From positions 62,001 to 126,000 of the forward strand of contig CAIRDP010000067.1 in assembly GCA_903877385.1 (NCBI GenBank): a stretch of 64,000 nt of DNA, given 5' to 3'. Origin of the DNA: an uncultured Bacteroidales bacterium (lineage in GTDB: Bacteria; Bacteroidota; Bacteroidia; Bacteroidales; FEN-979). The notes beneath the pieces are model-generated. The model was not told the origin of the DNA. It did not search any database and was given only the letters and a program-made list of their open reading frames with translations. Positions 33,512 through 42,654 of this stretch are shown piece after piece. The position numbers were made by a program, and so were the translations under genes. Every line of letters starts with the position of its first letter. The stretch's first letter is position 1.

Positions 33512-35299
33512 ATGAAAAATATTTCTTCAGCAATCATCATAGCATTCATATTGATGTTTTCTGCACAGGCCATGGCGGGAAGGAATATTTCAGAGTTTAT
33601 TGATGCTTCGGAATCGGAACGTTTTTGCATGCTTGCCGATACAATAAAGATGGATTTCGAATCTGTTCCTGATTTCTCGCTTACCCAGCCACCCTGGCAG
33701 GACGCTGATCTCGACCACCATTCAACCTACGGCATCAACGATCACAGTTTTCCCAACGATACGGTCTCCAAAGCCTTTATTTGTTTTAATCCGGCTTCCG
33801 TTACACCTCCCATGGCTGATTCAGCCATAAAACCACATTCAGGGGCGAAATTCGCAGCCTGCTTTTCGGCAATCCCTTCGCCAAACAACGACTGGCTGAT
33901 CTCCCCGAAAGTTCACCTTGACTCAAACGGAATTTTTTCGTTATGGGTAAAATCGTATACCGATATTTATAACGGGCTGGAAGAGTATAATGTACTGATT
34001 TCGCTTACCGATTCAGTCCCTTCCAGTTTTACATCCATCTCGGGATCACAACCCCTGAGGGCGCCTCTTGCCTGGACCCTGGAAACGTTTGACCTCAAGG
34101 CGTATAAAAACAAGGATGTTTACCTCGCGGTTCAATGCGTCTCCAACGATCATTTTATTTTCATGGTGGACGACATAGAGGTAATCACAAGCACTTCCGG
34201 CGAGGTGAAAGCCGGTTTTACCTCCGATAAAACACAGATAAATATTGGGGAAAAGGTGAACTTCCAGGATTTATCCACAGGATTTCCAACGTCCTGGCAA
34301 TGGACTTTCACCGGTGGCAATCCCACAAACTCCACGGCCCGAAACCCACAGGGCATTACATACAACAACCCGGGAAATTATGATGTTACCCTGTTAGTGA
34401 AAAATGCTTCTTCAACTGACAGCCATACTCTGGCAGGGTATGTTCGTGTGGGCGGATATCCTTCTTCGGCTTCGCTTGACTTTGAAAACCTGGCCGATTT
34501 CACACTGGATTTTGCACCCTGGACCACCCTGGATACCAAAGGAGGAGATACCTATACCATGGTCGACAATATCACAGGCCAGCCTATAGTTTTTCCTCAC
34601 AGCGGCCTTCCTATGGCGTATATATGTTTTAATCCGGCCTCCACAACTCCTGCAGAGCGTTATATGAAGCCTCATTCGGGGAGACGCCTGGGTTGCTGCT
34701 TCTCGACCATGCCTCCCCTTGACCCCAACGATAAATGGCTTATATCTCCCCGCCTCTCCCTGGGAATCAATTCTCAACTCAGCATGTGGGTGATGTCATA
34801 TAATATCAGTTACGGCCTCGAACGTTATAACGTGGCCGTTTCCACAACCGATAACAACCCTTTGAGTTTTGTGCCGCTTGCACAAAACTATGAAACGGCC
34901 CCCGGAGCCTGGACCCAGCGTATATATGACCTTAAGGATTATAATAACAGGACGGTTTATGTAGCCATCCAATGTGTCTCCGATACGGCATTCATATTCA
35001 TGATCGACGATATCAGCATAACTTCCCTTGCAGGGATAGACGATAAACGCGATGGAATCCGTGTATCGGTTTATCCGAACCCGGCCCATGAGAAATTCAA
35101 TATCCTTTGCGACCTGCCTGCAGGAACAAAAATTAATGCCAGGCTGGTTGACATACTGGGGAATATCCTGAGGTCGGTGCAATATGACAATGGGAAGGAA
35201 CCCCTGAAAGTGGATATACAGGATCTTAGTCCGGGCATATATTCAGTGATCATTCAATCGCCCGGGGCACAGGCAGTTCAAAAAATAATTATTCAGTAA
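33512..35299 (+). CDS. T9SS cargo protein with two MAM-like domains and a PKD domain
   Basis: A 595-residue secreted protein. ATG 33512 gives a signal peptide ending near AQAMA; the longer frame from 33257 overlaps the divergent MFS gene and is rejected. Two homologous choice-of-anchor (MAM-like) domains of about 180 residues each flank a PKD domain. Shared motifs include KAFICFNPAS / MAYICFNPAS, NDWLISPKV / DKWLISPRL, VYLAVQCVSN / VYVAIQCVSD and FMVDDI / FMIDDI. The PKD domain shows VNFQDLSTG and WQWTFTGG. The end is a T9SS type A sorting domain (VYPNPAHEKF, LSPGIYSVII). The function is probably binding at the cell surface. It is followed by a secreted peptidase, 11 bases away. Confidence 0.88.
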   Translation: MKNISSAIIIAFILMFSAQAMAGRNISEFIDASESERFCMLADTIKMDFESVPDFSLTQPPWQDADLDHHSTYGINDHSFPNDTVSKAFICFNPASVTPPMADSAIKPHSGAKFAACFSAIPSPNNDWLISPKVHLDSNGIFSLWVKSYTDIYNGLEEYNVLISLTDSVPSSFTSISGSQPLRAPLAWTLETFDLKAYKNKDVYLAVQCVSNDHFIFMVDDIEVITSTSGEVKAGFTSDKTQINIGEKVNFQDLSTGFPTSWQWTFTGGNPTNSTARNPQGITYNNPGNYDVTLLVKNASSTDSHTLAGYVRVGGYPSSASLDFENLADFTLDFAPWTTLDTKGGDTYTMVDNITGQPIVFPHSGLPMAYICFNPASTTPAERYMKPHSGRRLGCCFSTMPPLDPNDKWLISPRLSLGINSQLSMWVMSYNISYGLERYNVAVSTTDNNPLSFVPLAQNYETAPGAWTQRIYDLKDYNNRTVYVAIQCVSDTAFIFMIDDISITSLAGIDDKRDGIRVSVYPNPAHEKFNILCDLPAGTKINARLVDILGNILRSVQYDNGKEPLKVDIQDLSPGIYSVIIQSPGAQAVQKIIIQ

Positions 35300-35310
35300 A
35301 TGCAATTTTC

Positions 35311-36975
35311 ATGAAAAATACTTCCTTCAGATTAAGGCTACTCCTTACCTTTATTTTAGCAGCATCGATTATCCCGCTGTTTGTATCGGCCCAGCACCAG
35401 TCAGGCGGGGTTCCCCTGAGCTTCGGCAGAGCCTTGAAAGCCGAAAACGTGATTAATTCCGAGATCACCCCGCCATCTCCCGAAACAATACTGCAGATCG
35501 AAAAAGCTCCTGCACTTCCATACCGGTTTGCAATCAGGATTCCCGTGGATTTTTCCCTTTCAACTTCAGGGACAACCGAAATCCTTAATGACGGGCAAAT
35601 GGTGTGGAGGCTTTCGTTCCATTCTTCGGCCGCAAAGGCCCTGATGCTGTATTTCGACCGTTTCAGCATTCCCGCCGGAGGCAGGCTGTTTGTTTATAAT
35701 ACTTCAAGGACGCAGATGTACGGTGCATATACATCGGCAAATAATAATTCCTTCGGAACTTTTGCATGCCCCCTGATTACAGGGGAATCACTGGTTTTGG
35801 AATATAATGCCCCTGCTTCTCTTGCCCTGCCCGATATCCATATTTCGGATGTGGCATATGCTTTCAGGGGTATAGTGACAGATGAAGATGAGAAAGCCGG
35901 TTATTCGGCAGGAAAATGCGAGGTGAACGTTAATTGCTCCGAAGGACTTAACTGGCAAAAGCAAAAGAGGGGAGTGGTGAAGCTGGTGGTCAAAGACAGC
36001 AACAGCGTACTGATGTGGTGTTCAGGTTCCATGATCAACAATACAAGCAATGACGGCACCCCATACCTCCTCACCGCCAACCATTGCGGGAAGGCTGCCC
36101 GTGCTGTTGATCTCAGCCAGTGGCTGTTTTATTTCAATTATGAGATGCCTGGATGTGAAAATACCACCGCTGCCGGGAGCAGCCTGCTGGGCGCCATGTT
36201 CAAAGCCCATGGGCTTACCGAGGATGCAGGCTCGGATTTTTTCCTGGTGAAGCTGAGCGAAAGCATACCCGATTCGTTAAACGTTTACTTTAACGGGTGG
36301 AACCGTACTGAAGCAATAAGTAATACGGGAACAGGAATTCACCACCCCGGGGGTGATGTCAAGAAAATTTCCACTTATAATTTCCCGCTGTCGACAGGAT
36401 ACTGGACAGGAAACCCAAACCCCTGCTTCTGGCTGGTTTACTGGACCTATACAACCCATGGCCATGGAGTGACCGAAGGAGGATCCTCGGGTTCGCCCAT
36501 TTTTAATGCGGCCGGGCAGATTGTCGGAACCCTTACTGGCGGCGATTCCAACTGCGATACAAACTCACTTAACCTGCCCGATTACTATGGTAAATTTTCA
36601 TGGCACTGGGATAAAAATGGTACTGATTCGGCTCATATTCTAAAGTGCTGGCTTGATCCAAACAATACCAATGTTACCGATATGGGGGGATGGGCGCTTG
36701 GAATAAAAGACCAGAATGCTGAGCCGGGCATCAGGCTTTATCCCAATCCTGCCCGGGAAACTTCAAACATAAGCCTGGATGGTGAAAGTTTAAGCAAGGG
36801 CGGTTTAAGTATTTCGGTACTGGATATTTTAGGAAATCCTTGCCCTGCATCAACTGTAAAGGAAACGGATGCCGGCATGTACAGCCTTGACCTGCAATCG
36901 CTTTCGCCCGGTGTTTATCTTGTTGTGATCTCAGGGCAGAATTTCCGAAAAAGCATGAAACTTCTAAAAATGTGA
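35311..36975 (+). CDS. Secreted trypsin-like serine peptidase with T9SS tail
   Basis: A 554-residue precursor: signal peptide (to about residue 27), propeptide-like region (to about 210), S1-family catalytic domain, and T9SS sorting tail (LYPNPARETS, LSPGVYLVVI). The triad is His258 (LTANHCG), Asp309 (DAGSDFFLV) and Ser395 (GGSSGSPIF). The IHHPGGDVKKIS segment and several cysteines recall lysyl endopeptidase relatives, so cleavage after lysine is possible but not shown. It is cotranscribed with the upstream T9SS protein. Its stop codon overlaps the ATG of mqnE (TGATG). Confidence 0.92.
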   Translation: MKNTSFRLRLLLTFILAASIIPLFVSAQHQSGGVPLSFGRALKAENVINSEITPPSPETILQIEKAPALPYRFAIRIPVDFSLSTSGTTEILNDGQMVWRLSFHSSAAKALMLYFDRFSIPAGGRLFVYNTSRTQMYGAYTSANNNSFGTFACPLITGESLVLEYNAPASLALPDIHISDVAYAFRGIVTDEDEKAGYSAGKCEVNVNCSEGLNWQKQKRGVVKLVVKDSNSVLMWCSGSMINNTSNDGTPYLLTANHCGKAARAVDLSQWLFYFNYEMPGCENTTAAGSSLLGAMFKAHGLTEDAGSDFFLVKLSESIPDSLNVYFNGWNRTEAISNTGTGIHHPGGDVKKISTYNFPLSTGYWTGNPNPCFWLVYWTYTTHGHGVTEGGSSGSPIFNAAGQIVGTLTGGDSNCDTNSLNLPDYYGKFSWHWDKNGTDSAHILKCWLDPNNTNVTDMGGWALGIKDQNAEPGIRLYPNPARETSNISLDGESLSKGGLSISVLDILGNPCPASTVKETDAGMYSLDLQSLSPGVYLVVISGQNFRKSMKLLKM

Positions 36976-38096
36976 TGCCATTGCCTGAGCGTAACGATAC
37001 TATTGATATTTTCCTGAAATCCTTATCCCCCGAATTAAGCGCAATCACCCGGAACGTTATTTCGGAACAGGCGCTGAGCCCTGCCGAAGGCCTTTTTTTA
37101 TTTGAAAAAGCCGAACTGGGCTTCCTGGGGGTTCTTGCCGATGTGGTGAGAAAAAGGTATAATGGCGATAAGGCCTGGTTTATCAGGAACTTTCATATTG
37201 AACCAACCAACATCTGTGTCAACCATTGCAGCTTTTGTTCCTTTTCGCATCATTTCAGTCCTTCAAAATGGGAACTTTCGGTGGATGACATCCTCGCAAA
37301 AGTCGACGAACAGGAGGAAACTGTAAGGGAGATCCACATTACCGGTGCGGTCCATCCCAAGAGAGACATAGTGTATTACGGGGAGCTTCTTAAAAAGATC
37401 AAAGCCATGAGGCCTGGCCTGCACGTCAAGGCATATTCAGCCGTGGAACTGGATTATATGATCAAAAAAGCCGGTATGGATTTTACATCCGGTCTTAAAT
37501 ACCTCAGATCCTGCGGGCTGGATTCGGTTCCGGGGGGAGGGGCTGAGATCTTTGACGAGGCTATCCGCACCCGGATATGCGGTATGAAGACGGGTTCAGA
37601 AGACTGGCTTGAAATCCACCGAAAGGCACATGAACTTGGCCTGCCATCCAATGCAACCATGCTTTATGGCCATGTAGAAACCTTTGCACACCGTATTGAC
37701 CACCTGGAAAGGCTGAGACAGCTTCAGAACGAGACCAGGGGTTTCAACGCATTCATCCCCCTAAAGTTTCACCGTTCGAACAACGAGATGAAAGACATAC
37801 CCGAGGTTTCGGTGAACGAGGATATGAAGATGTATGCCATATCGCGCATATACCTTGATAACTTCCCGCATATAAAAGCATACTGGCCTGCACTGGGCCG
37901 TAAAATGGCCCAGGTTTCACTGTCGTTCGGGGTGGACGACATGGACGGGACCATCAACGATTCAACCCGCATATACTCGCTTGCAGGAGCCGAAGAACAA
38001 AGCCCCGTAATGACGGTTACGGGAATGAAACAGATTATTGAAGAGGCAGGCCGGATACCTGTGGAGAGGGATTCACTTTACAGGCCCGTCATTTAG
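36975..38096 (+). CDS. mqnE: Aminofutalosine synthase (radical SAM)
   Basis: A 373-residue radical SAM enzyme joining a chorismate-derived enolpyruvyl benzoate to the adenosyl radical, early in the futalosine route. The iron-sulfur motif CxxxCxxC is Cys81, Cys85, Cys88 (CVNHCSFC). Family marks: EIHITGAVHP, SVPGGGAEIF, NATMLYGHVE, FNAFIPLKFH and DMDGTINDS. These fit MqnE rather than MqnC. ATG 36975 overlaps the stop of the upstream T9SS peptidase by one base (a GTG at 36972 is also possible). The last 24 bases overlap the end of the convergent plsC gene. Confidence 0.92.
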   Translation: MPLPERNDTIDIFLKSLSPELSAITRNVISEQALSPAEGLFLFEKAELGFLGVLADVVRKRYNGDKAWFIRNFHIEPTNICVNHCSFCSFSHHFSPSKWELSVDDILAKVDEQEETVREIHITGAVHPKRDIVYYGELLKKIKAMRPGLHVKAYSAVELDYMIKKAGMDFTSGLKYLRSCGLDSVPGGGAEIFDEAIRTRICGMKTGSEDWLEIHRKAHELGLPSNATMLYGHVETFAHRIDHLERLRQLQNETRGFNAFIPLKFHRSNNEMKDIPEVSVNEDMKMYAISRIYLDNFPHIKAYWPALGRKMAQVSLSFGVDDMDGTINDSTRIYSLAGAEEQSPVMTVTGMKQIIEEAGRIPVERDSLYRPVI

Positions 38097-38819
38097 CTCC
38101 CCGAGCATCAGATCACGCAACATGGCGGTAACATCCCTGGGTTCCATTCCCTGTATGCTTGAATAAGGTATAGGCTGAAGTACCTTGGCCTGGATATTGT
38201 GGTTCTTGTTCACAAGGAACCCTCCCTTCCTGATAGCCATGGAAGTCCCGGTAATGACAATGGGCAGGATTGGTTTACCTGTCTCCAGCGCCAGGTGAAA
38301 CGCACCTGTTTTAAATTGCTGGAGACGGCCGTCTTTCGACCTGGTTCCTTCAGGAAATATCATCACCGAACTTCCAGACCTAAGCGTTTTGACTGCATCG
38401 GCCATCATTTTCTGCATGCTGCTTTTCCTGCCCCTGTCAATAACTATATACCTGTTAAGCCACATATTCCAGCCAATGAACGGGAAGTTGTAAAGCGACT
38501 TTTTGGCAACCCATTTATAATTGTTCCATAGCAGGAACAGCACGATAATATCGGCGCCAGACTGGTGGTTGGAAACAATGACATAGGTTTCGCGCTTGTC
38601 GATTTTCTCCCTTCCCACCACCCTGATCCTCCACATGAAATTGGCTTTTAGGACTATAAATGACCAGGCGCAGGTAAACTGGTGAAGTATGATAAGCTTT
38701 TTATCAAACAGGAAAGTGAACAGGAAGATCACAAATGAAAACGGAAAGAGCAGGGCCGAAATGAAAAACAACTCAAACCAGAAATAACATGAGACAAGGA
38801 ATCGTAAAATTTTTTTCAT
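38073..38819 (-). CDS. plsC: 1-acyl-sn-glycerol-3-phosphate acyltransferase
   Basis: A 248-residue membrane enzyme that adds the second acyl chain in phosphatidic acid synthesis. The acyltransferase motifs are NHQSGAD (His85, Asp90), RYIVIDRG, FPEGTR (155-160) and PILPIVITG, in the usual order. An N-terminal hydrophobic stretch (about 8-40) anchors it. It is the last gene of a leftward operon (PASTA, T9SS protein, rluD, plsC), 11 bases after rluD, and its end overlaps mqnE by 24 bases. Confidence 0.93.
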   Translation of the reverse strand: MKKILRFLVSCYFWFELFFISALLFPFSFVIFLFTFLFDKKLIILHQFTCAWSFIVLKANFMWRIRVVGREKIDKRETYVIVSNHQSGADIIVLFLLWNNYKWVAKKSLYNFPFIGWNMWLNRYIVIDRGRKSSMQKMMADAVKTLRSGSSVMIFPEGTRSKDGRLQQFKTGAFHLALETGKPILPIVITGTSMAIRKGGFLVNKNHNIQAKVLQPIPYSSIQGMEPRDVTAMLRDLMLGELNDGPVK

Positions 38820-38830
38820 GGTTCAAACGC

Positions 38831-39865
38831 TTATTCGTCCTTGTTTGCGTGCAGGCTGTATCCCCTCCATTTTTCTATGACTACCGCCAGGTCGGCAGGA
38901 TATTCCGATTCAAAATACATTTCCCTCCCATCCGAAGGGTGGACAAATCCAAGTGATTTTGCATGCAGGGCCTGCCTTGGCATCAGTTTAAAGCAATTCT
39001 GAACAAACTGCTTGTATTTTGTAAAGGTAGTGCCTTTAAGGATTTCGTTCCCCCCGTAGCTTTCGTCGTTGAAAAGCGGGTGGCCGATATGTTTGAAATG
39101 AACCCTGATCTGGTGAGTCCTCCCCGTTTCCAAACGGCATTCAACCAGGCTCACATACCCGAAACGTTCGACAACCTTGTAATGGGTGATGGCTTCACGC
39201 CCCTTATCTTCATCAGCATACACCGACATAATCAATCGGTTTCTCACATCCCTGCCTATATTCCCGGTGATAGTGCCTTCATCTTCTTTCAGGCTTCCCC
39301 ACACCAGGGCGTGGTATGTGCGCCTGATGGTGTGATAAAAAAACTGCCTTGCCAGCTTGCTCTGGGCCAGTTCGTTTTTGGCGACAAGCAGGATTCCCGA
39401 GGTGTCTTTATCAATCCTGTGGACCAGGAAAGGTCTGGTCTCGCCCGAAGGGTCTGATTTCTGAAGATGGAAAAGGAGGGCGTTTTGCAGGGTGCCGTTG
39501 AAATTCCCATGCCCCGGATGCACCACCATCCCCGCATCCTTGTTCACGACAAGGATATCCTGGTCTTCATATACGATATTGATAGGAATATCTTCGGGAT
39601 AAATTTCCACATCCCTGGGAGGATGGGCCAGTACGATTGTAATTACGTCAAGGGGTTTTACTTTGTAATTGGGTTTGACGGCTGATCCGTTAACGAGGAT
39701 GTTCCCGGCATTGGCCGAATTCTGAACCCTGCTTCTCGAGATGTTCTCCATTTTGGCAAACAGGTACTTGTCGATCCTCAGCTGAGCCTGCCCTTTGTCA
39801 ACCACGAACCGGAAATGTTCGTAAAGTTCGGTCGAGTCTTCGGCAAGTTCAGGCTTTTCATTCAT
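38831..39865 (-). CDS. rluD: RluD-type 23S rRNA pseudouridine synthase
   Basis: A 344-residue RluA-family enzyme. An S4 RNA-binding domain (about 28-75: LRIDKYLFAKM, SRSRVQNSANAGNILVNG) precedes the catalytic domain with HRIDKDTSG (catalytic Asp152), ILVVNKDAGMVVHP and LETGRTHQIRVH. It isomerises uridines in the helix 69 region of 23S rRNA if it is a true RluD (inferred by similarity). It lies 11 bases before plsC and 17 bases after the T9SS protein gene. Confidence 0.92.
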   Translation of the reverse strand: MNEKPELAEDSTELYEHFRFVVDKGQAQLRIDKYLFAKMENISRSRVQNSANAGNILVNGSAVKPNYKVKPLDVITIVLAHPPRDVEIYPEDIPINIVYEDQDILVVNKDAGMVVHPGHGNFNGTLQNALLFHLQKSDPSGETRPFLVHRIDKDTSGILLVAKNELAQSKLARQFFYHTIRRTYHALVWGSLKEDEGTITGNIGRDVRNRLIMSVYADEDKGREAITHYKVVERFGYVSLVECRLETGRTHQIRVHFKHIGHPLFNDESYGGNEILKGTTFTKYKQFVQNCFKLMPRQALHAKSLGFVHPSDGREMYFESEYPADLAVVIEKWRGYSLHANKDE

Positions 39866-39882
39866 ACAGCAGCATTTTGTAA

Positions 39883-41841
39883 TCAGGGAGCAATGATGAT
39901 CTTTCGCACGCTTGTTTTAGTTCCATGACTGTTTGTGAGATGGAGAATGTAGATTCCCTGGCTGAGCATGCTCAGGTCGAGGCGGTTTGAATATTTTGCT
40001 GTGAGCATGGTCTGCCCGAGGATGTTTGTAATAATTATTTTGCAGCCTTCGGCGGATGAGGTTTCACTGTTGCCCAAACCGAGGTAAAAAATACCGTCCC
40101 TTGACGGATTTGGATAAACCTCCAGCGGAGAATCCTTGGTGAGCGATTCTTCAACTCCAAGCGGGATAGGCTTGCCTACTACCGGCCTGATCATCAGTGA
40201 ACCGGAATACGCGCTTGGGTACCATTTCCCCGAAGTGTTGTAAAAGATCTGGTCGGAATGGTCATTGTAAGTATCAAACCCCAGGCCCAGGTTGTCAGCC
40301 GTCGTTTGTATCCATCCTAAATAAATGGTTCCGCTAACAGGTAGGGCCCCTGTATGGTAGGTATAGTATTTATTCAGCTTTTGGGAATACATTGGGATGG
40401 TGAGCTTGCTGTAAATTGTATCACCCGGGGTTCCCACATCATCATTCCATACGCAGAGATAGAAATACTCGGTTGTTGCTGTATCAAACCTCTGGTTAAA
40501 ATAAATCTGTATGGCCCTGAGGGTATCCGCTTTATTGAGATTGAAACGGTATGCCAGCATGGAACCGGCAGGCGATAATCCGTAGGAGGCTTCGGGAGTG
40601 CCGTCGTCATAAGCGAAGTAATTGAAAAAATTCTGTTTACGGCTGATGGTATCTCCGTATAAAGAGCCAGAAGCATTGTCTTTAATGATATGCCGGATCT
40701 GGAAAATGGCGCTGTCGGCCGATGTGACTGGATAGAACCAGGGAACCGGAGGATGAAGGATAACCGGCCCGGTGGCATATACCGGTTGCACATTGAAATT
40801 CGGGCTGTTATACGTTTTATTGAAGGAGCCTGATTCATTGCTGGCTTTATAGGAATATTGGCAGTTATGAATGCTTACATCACGATTTCCGAAGATGACC
40901 GAAACCGAATCGGCCATCTCCACATCAGGGGCAGCGGTATACTGGGGGAAAGGCATTGATTCATAGTTCCGGAGCATGCTGGGGGCCCTGTCCATGAACC
41001 GGATTTCCGGGCGAACGGTATCATACCGGTTCCTCCCGGTGTTCAGGTAAACATTGTCGATGTTCCACTGGTCACAGTTGCTTTGCCATGAAACCTCGGG
41101 AGGGGCGGCGAAATTCACATAATTGTAGAACTGGAAACGGAAGGTCTTCTTGAAAAATGAAAGGGTATCCGTTATCGGGATCATCACCTGGACAAAATAC
41201 TGTTCATGGTTGTAATATCTGAATGTATCCAGCGACATGCCAATGCTCGACCAGACTTTCATCCAGTGGTCGGGCAGCGGTATAACACTGTCGGTTGGAG
41301 TCACGCTGTCGTGGGCAGGTTGAACGAGAAAACGGAGTACAAGCGAATCCTGCTTAAGTGGAAAGTTCCTTGAGCGGCCCTGTGGCTGGTAAAAGAAACT
41401 GAGGTAGACCGAATCGGCTGCCGTTAGTTTTCGCGGTACTGGTGAGAAAACTGAATCAAGCCTTATATAACGAGATGTAAGGTGATCGGCAATAAATGGT
41501 GTAGGCCCTGCCTGGGCGGTATCGTACATCAGCCCGTTCTCATCAATGGCGTCAAATGTGACGGCTCCTATGTTGGGGGGATAGACTGGGATATCGGTAT
41601 TGACAAAGGTATAATTGTCGATCCAGAGCCGGCTTGTGGGATAAACACTGTCGTAAGAGAAATCATCGAACAAAGGCAGTCCTATGGGCACGGTATCAAT
41701 GCCGGTATTTACACGGCCCTGCATCTTCCTTTCCAGGTATTTTTCCCTTACTCTTGGATTGGTTTGCATGCCGGTAAGAATTTCCTGCGCCCATCCGCCG
41801 AAGCTGATAAAAAGGAAAAATAGTATAAGCAGTTTCTTCAT
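39883..41841 (-). CDS. T9SS cargo protein of unknown function
   Basis: A 652-residue secreted protein: signal peptide ending near GWA-QE (residue 19), a large beta-rich body with no catalytic motif I recognise, and a T9SS type A sorting domain (VYPNPSRDGIFYLG, ITNILGQTML, LSQGIYILHL). Two jelly-roll-like segments can be guessed from FDDFSYDS and the DQWNIDNVYLN motif, which resembles the lectin-like or MAM-like strands of other T9SS cargo. It sits between a PASTA protein and rluD; this arrangement suggests one transcript. Confidence 0.8.
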   Translation of the reverse strand: MKKLLILFFLFISFGGWAQEILTGMQTNPRVREKYLERKMQGRVNTGIDTVPIGLPLFDDFSYDSVYPTSRLWIDNYTFVNTDIPVYPPNIGAVTFDAIDENGLMYDTAQAGPTPFIADHLTSRYIRLDSVFSPVPRKLTAADSVYLSFFYQPQGRSRNFPLKQDSLVLRFLVQPAHDSVTPTDSVIPLPDHWMKVWSSIGMSLDTFRYYNHEQYFVQVMIPITDTLSFFKKTFRFQFYNYVNFAAPPEVSWQSNCDQWNIDNVYLNTGRNRYDTVRPEIRFMDRAPSMLRNYESMPFPQYTAAPDVEMADSVSVIFGNRDVSIHNCQYSYKASNESGSFNKTYNSPNFNVQPVYATGPVILHPPVPWFYPVTSADSAIFQIRHIIKDNASGSLYGDTISRKQNFFNYFAYDDGTPEASYGLSPAGSMLAYRFNLNKADTLRAIQIYFNQRFDTATTEYFYLCVWNDDVGTPGDTIYSKLTIPMYSQKLNKYYTYHTGALPVSGTIYLGWIQTTADNLGLGFDTYNDHSDQIFYNTSGKWYPSAYSGSLMIRPVVGKPIPLGVEESLTKDSPLEVYPNPSRDGIFYLGLGNSETSSAEGCKIIITNILGQTMLTAKYSNRLDLSMLSQGIYILHLTNSHGTKTSVRKIIIAP

Positions 41842-41894
41842 TTTCTTTATTTATTCGCAACAATTGCGTATTCCATTTGCGTGCTCATTTTGGT

Positions 41895-41924
41895 TTCGCT
41901 GAACGCTTTTCGCTTTTTCGCTAT
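41895..41924. repeat. Octamer repeat array after the PASTA gene
   Basis: TTCGCTGA, a 6-base remnant ACGCTT, TTCGCTTT and TTCGCTAT run up to the stop codon of the PASTA gene (plus-strand reading). It is one of four arrays of the family. Confidence 0.7.
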
Positions 41925-42521
41925 TTACTTCAGCAGGCTGTCAAGCTTCAATGAATCTTTCTTCAGTTCACTGGCTCTGGCCCCCATTCCCACCTGCAGG
42001 TCGATGACTGAACCTTTGTCGATTTTTGTCCCCGGGGCGATCACTTTTCGTTCAAACAGCTGGTTCTGTACTGCATCTTCATCAAATGATTTTATAAAAA
42101 GCAATTTCCCCAGTTTCAGCCCTGAGCTTTCAAGCATCGACTGGGCCTGCCTCAGCGTAAGATCTTTAAGGTCGGGCATGGAAGTCTTTTCAGGAATAAG
42201 TGAAACAATCGTAAGATATACCATACGGTTGTGTTTAACCCTCGACCCGGGATAGGGATCCTGCGAAAGTATGGATCCTTTGGGTTTATCAGGATCAAAA
42301 ATACTATCGTTGATGGCGAACTGAAAATCGGCGAACCTGTCAGCCTTCATGATATCCGAAATATTCTGTCCCCTGAAATCAGGAACCACGATATAATCAC
42401 TGTGTTTGGTGTACCATGACAGGGAATAGAAGGTGATCCACAGGAGAATAGCTGTGATCCCGATAGAAATAAGAAAATGTTTCAGAAATTTTTTAGAAAA
42501 CAAAAAACGGAAAAATTCCAT
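41925..42521 (-). CDS. PASTA-domain membrane protein
   Basis: A 198-residue protein with an N-terminal transmembrane helix (about 16-38) and two PASTA domains outside the membrane (about 42-108: IVVPDFRGQNISDI, GSILSQDPYPGSRV; and 110-180: SMPDLKDLTLRQAQSMLE, GTKIDKGSVIDLQVG). The tail is charged (KKDSLKLDSLLK). PASTA domains bind muropeptides or beta-lactams in other bacteria; no kinase or transpeptidase domain is attached here. It leads the leftward operon with rluD and plsC and is divergent from ddl, so cell-wall linkage is plausible. A strong promoter match lies 60 bases upstream. Confidence 0.88.
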   Translation of the reverse strand: MEFFRFLFSKKFLKHFLISIGITAILLWITFYSLSWYTKHSDYIVVPDFRGQNISDIMKADRFADFQFAINDSIFDPDKPKGSILSQDPYPGSRVKHNRMVYLTIVSLIPEKTSMPDLKDLTLRQAQSMLESSGLKLGKLLFIKSFDEDAVQNQLFERKVIAPGTKIDKGSVIDLQVGMGARASELKKDSLKLDSLLK

Positions 42522-42580
42522 GCCAGTATTTACCTTATTAACCTGAATCAGATGATTTTATTGTGCCTGTAAAGCCATTA

Positions 42581-42611
42581 CAAACTTACGAAAAAATGGC
42601 ATTGCCACAAA
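42581..42611 (-). promoter_or_regulatory. Predicted Bacteroidota promoter for the PASTA-rluD-plsC operon
   Basis: On the minus strand TTTG (42611-42608), a 19-base spacer and TAAGTTTG (42588-42581) match the full -33/-7 consensus. It faces away from the ddl -7 box. Confidence 0.7.
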
Positions 42612-42628
42612 ACAGGATGATTTTATGC

Positions 42629-42636
42629 TATTTTTG
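42629..42636 (+). promoter_or_regulatory. Predicted -7 box for ddl
   Basis: TATTTTTG matches TAnnTTTG, 18 bases before the ATG at 42655. A TTG at 42602-42604 is 24 bases upstream, longer than usual. Confidence 0.4.
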
Positions 42637-42654
42637 TCCCTTAAACAAAGGAAT

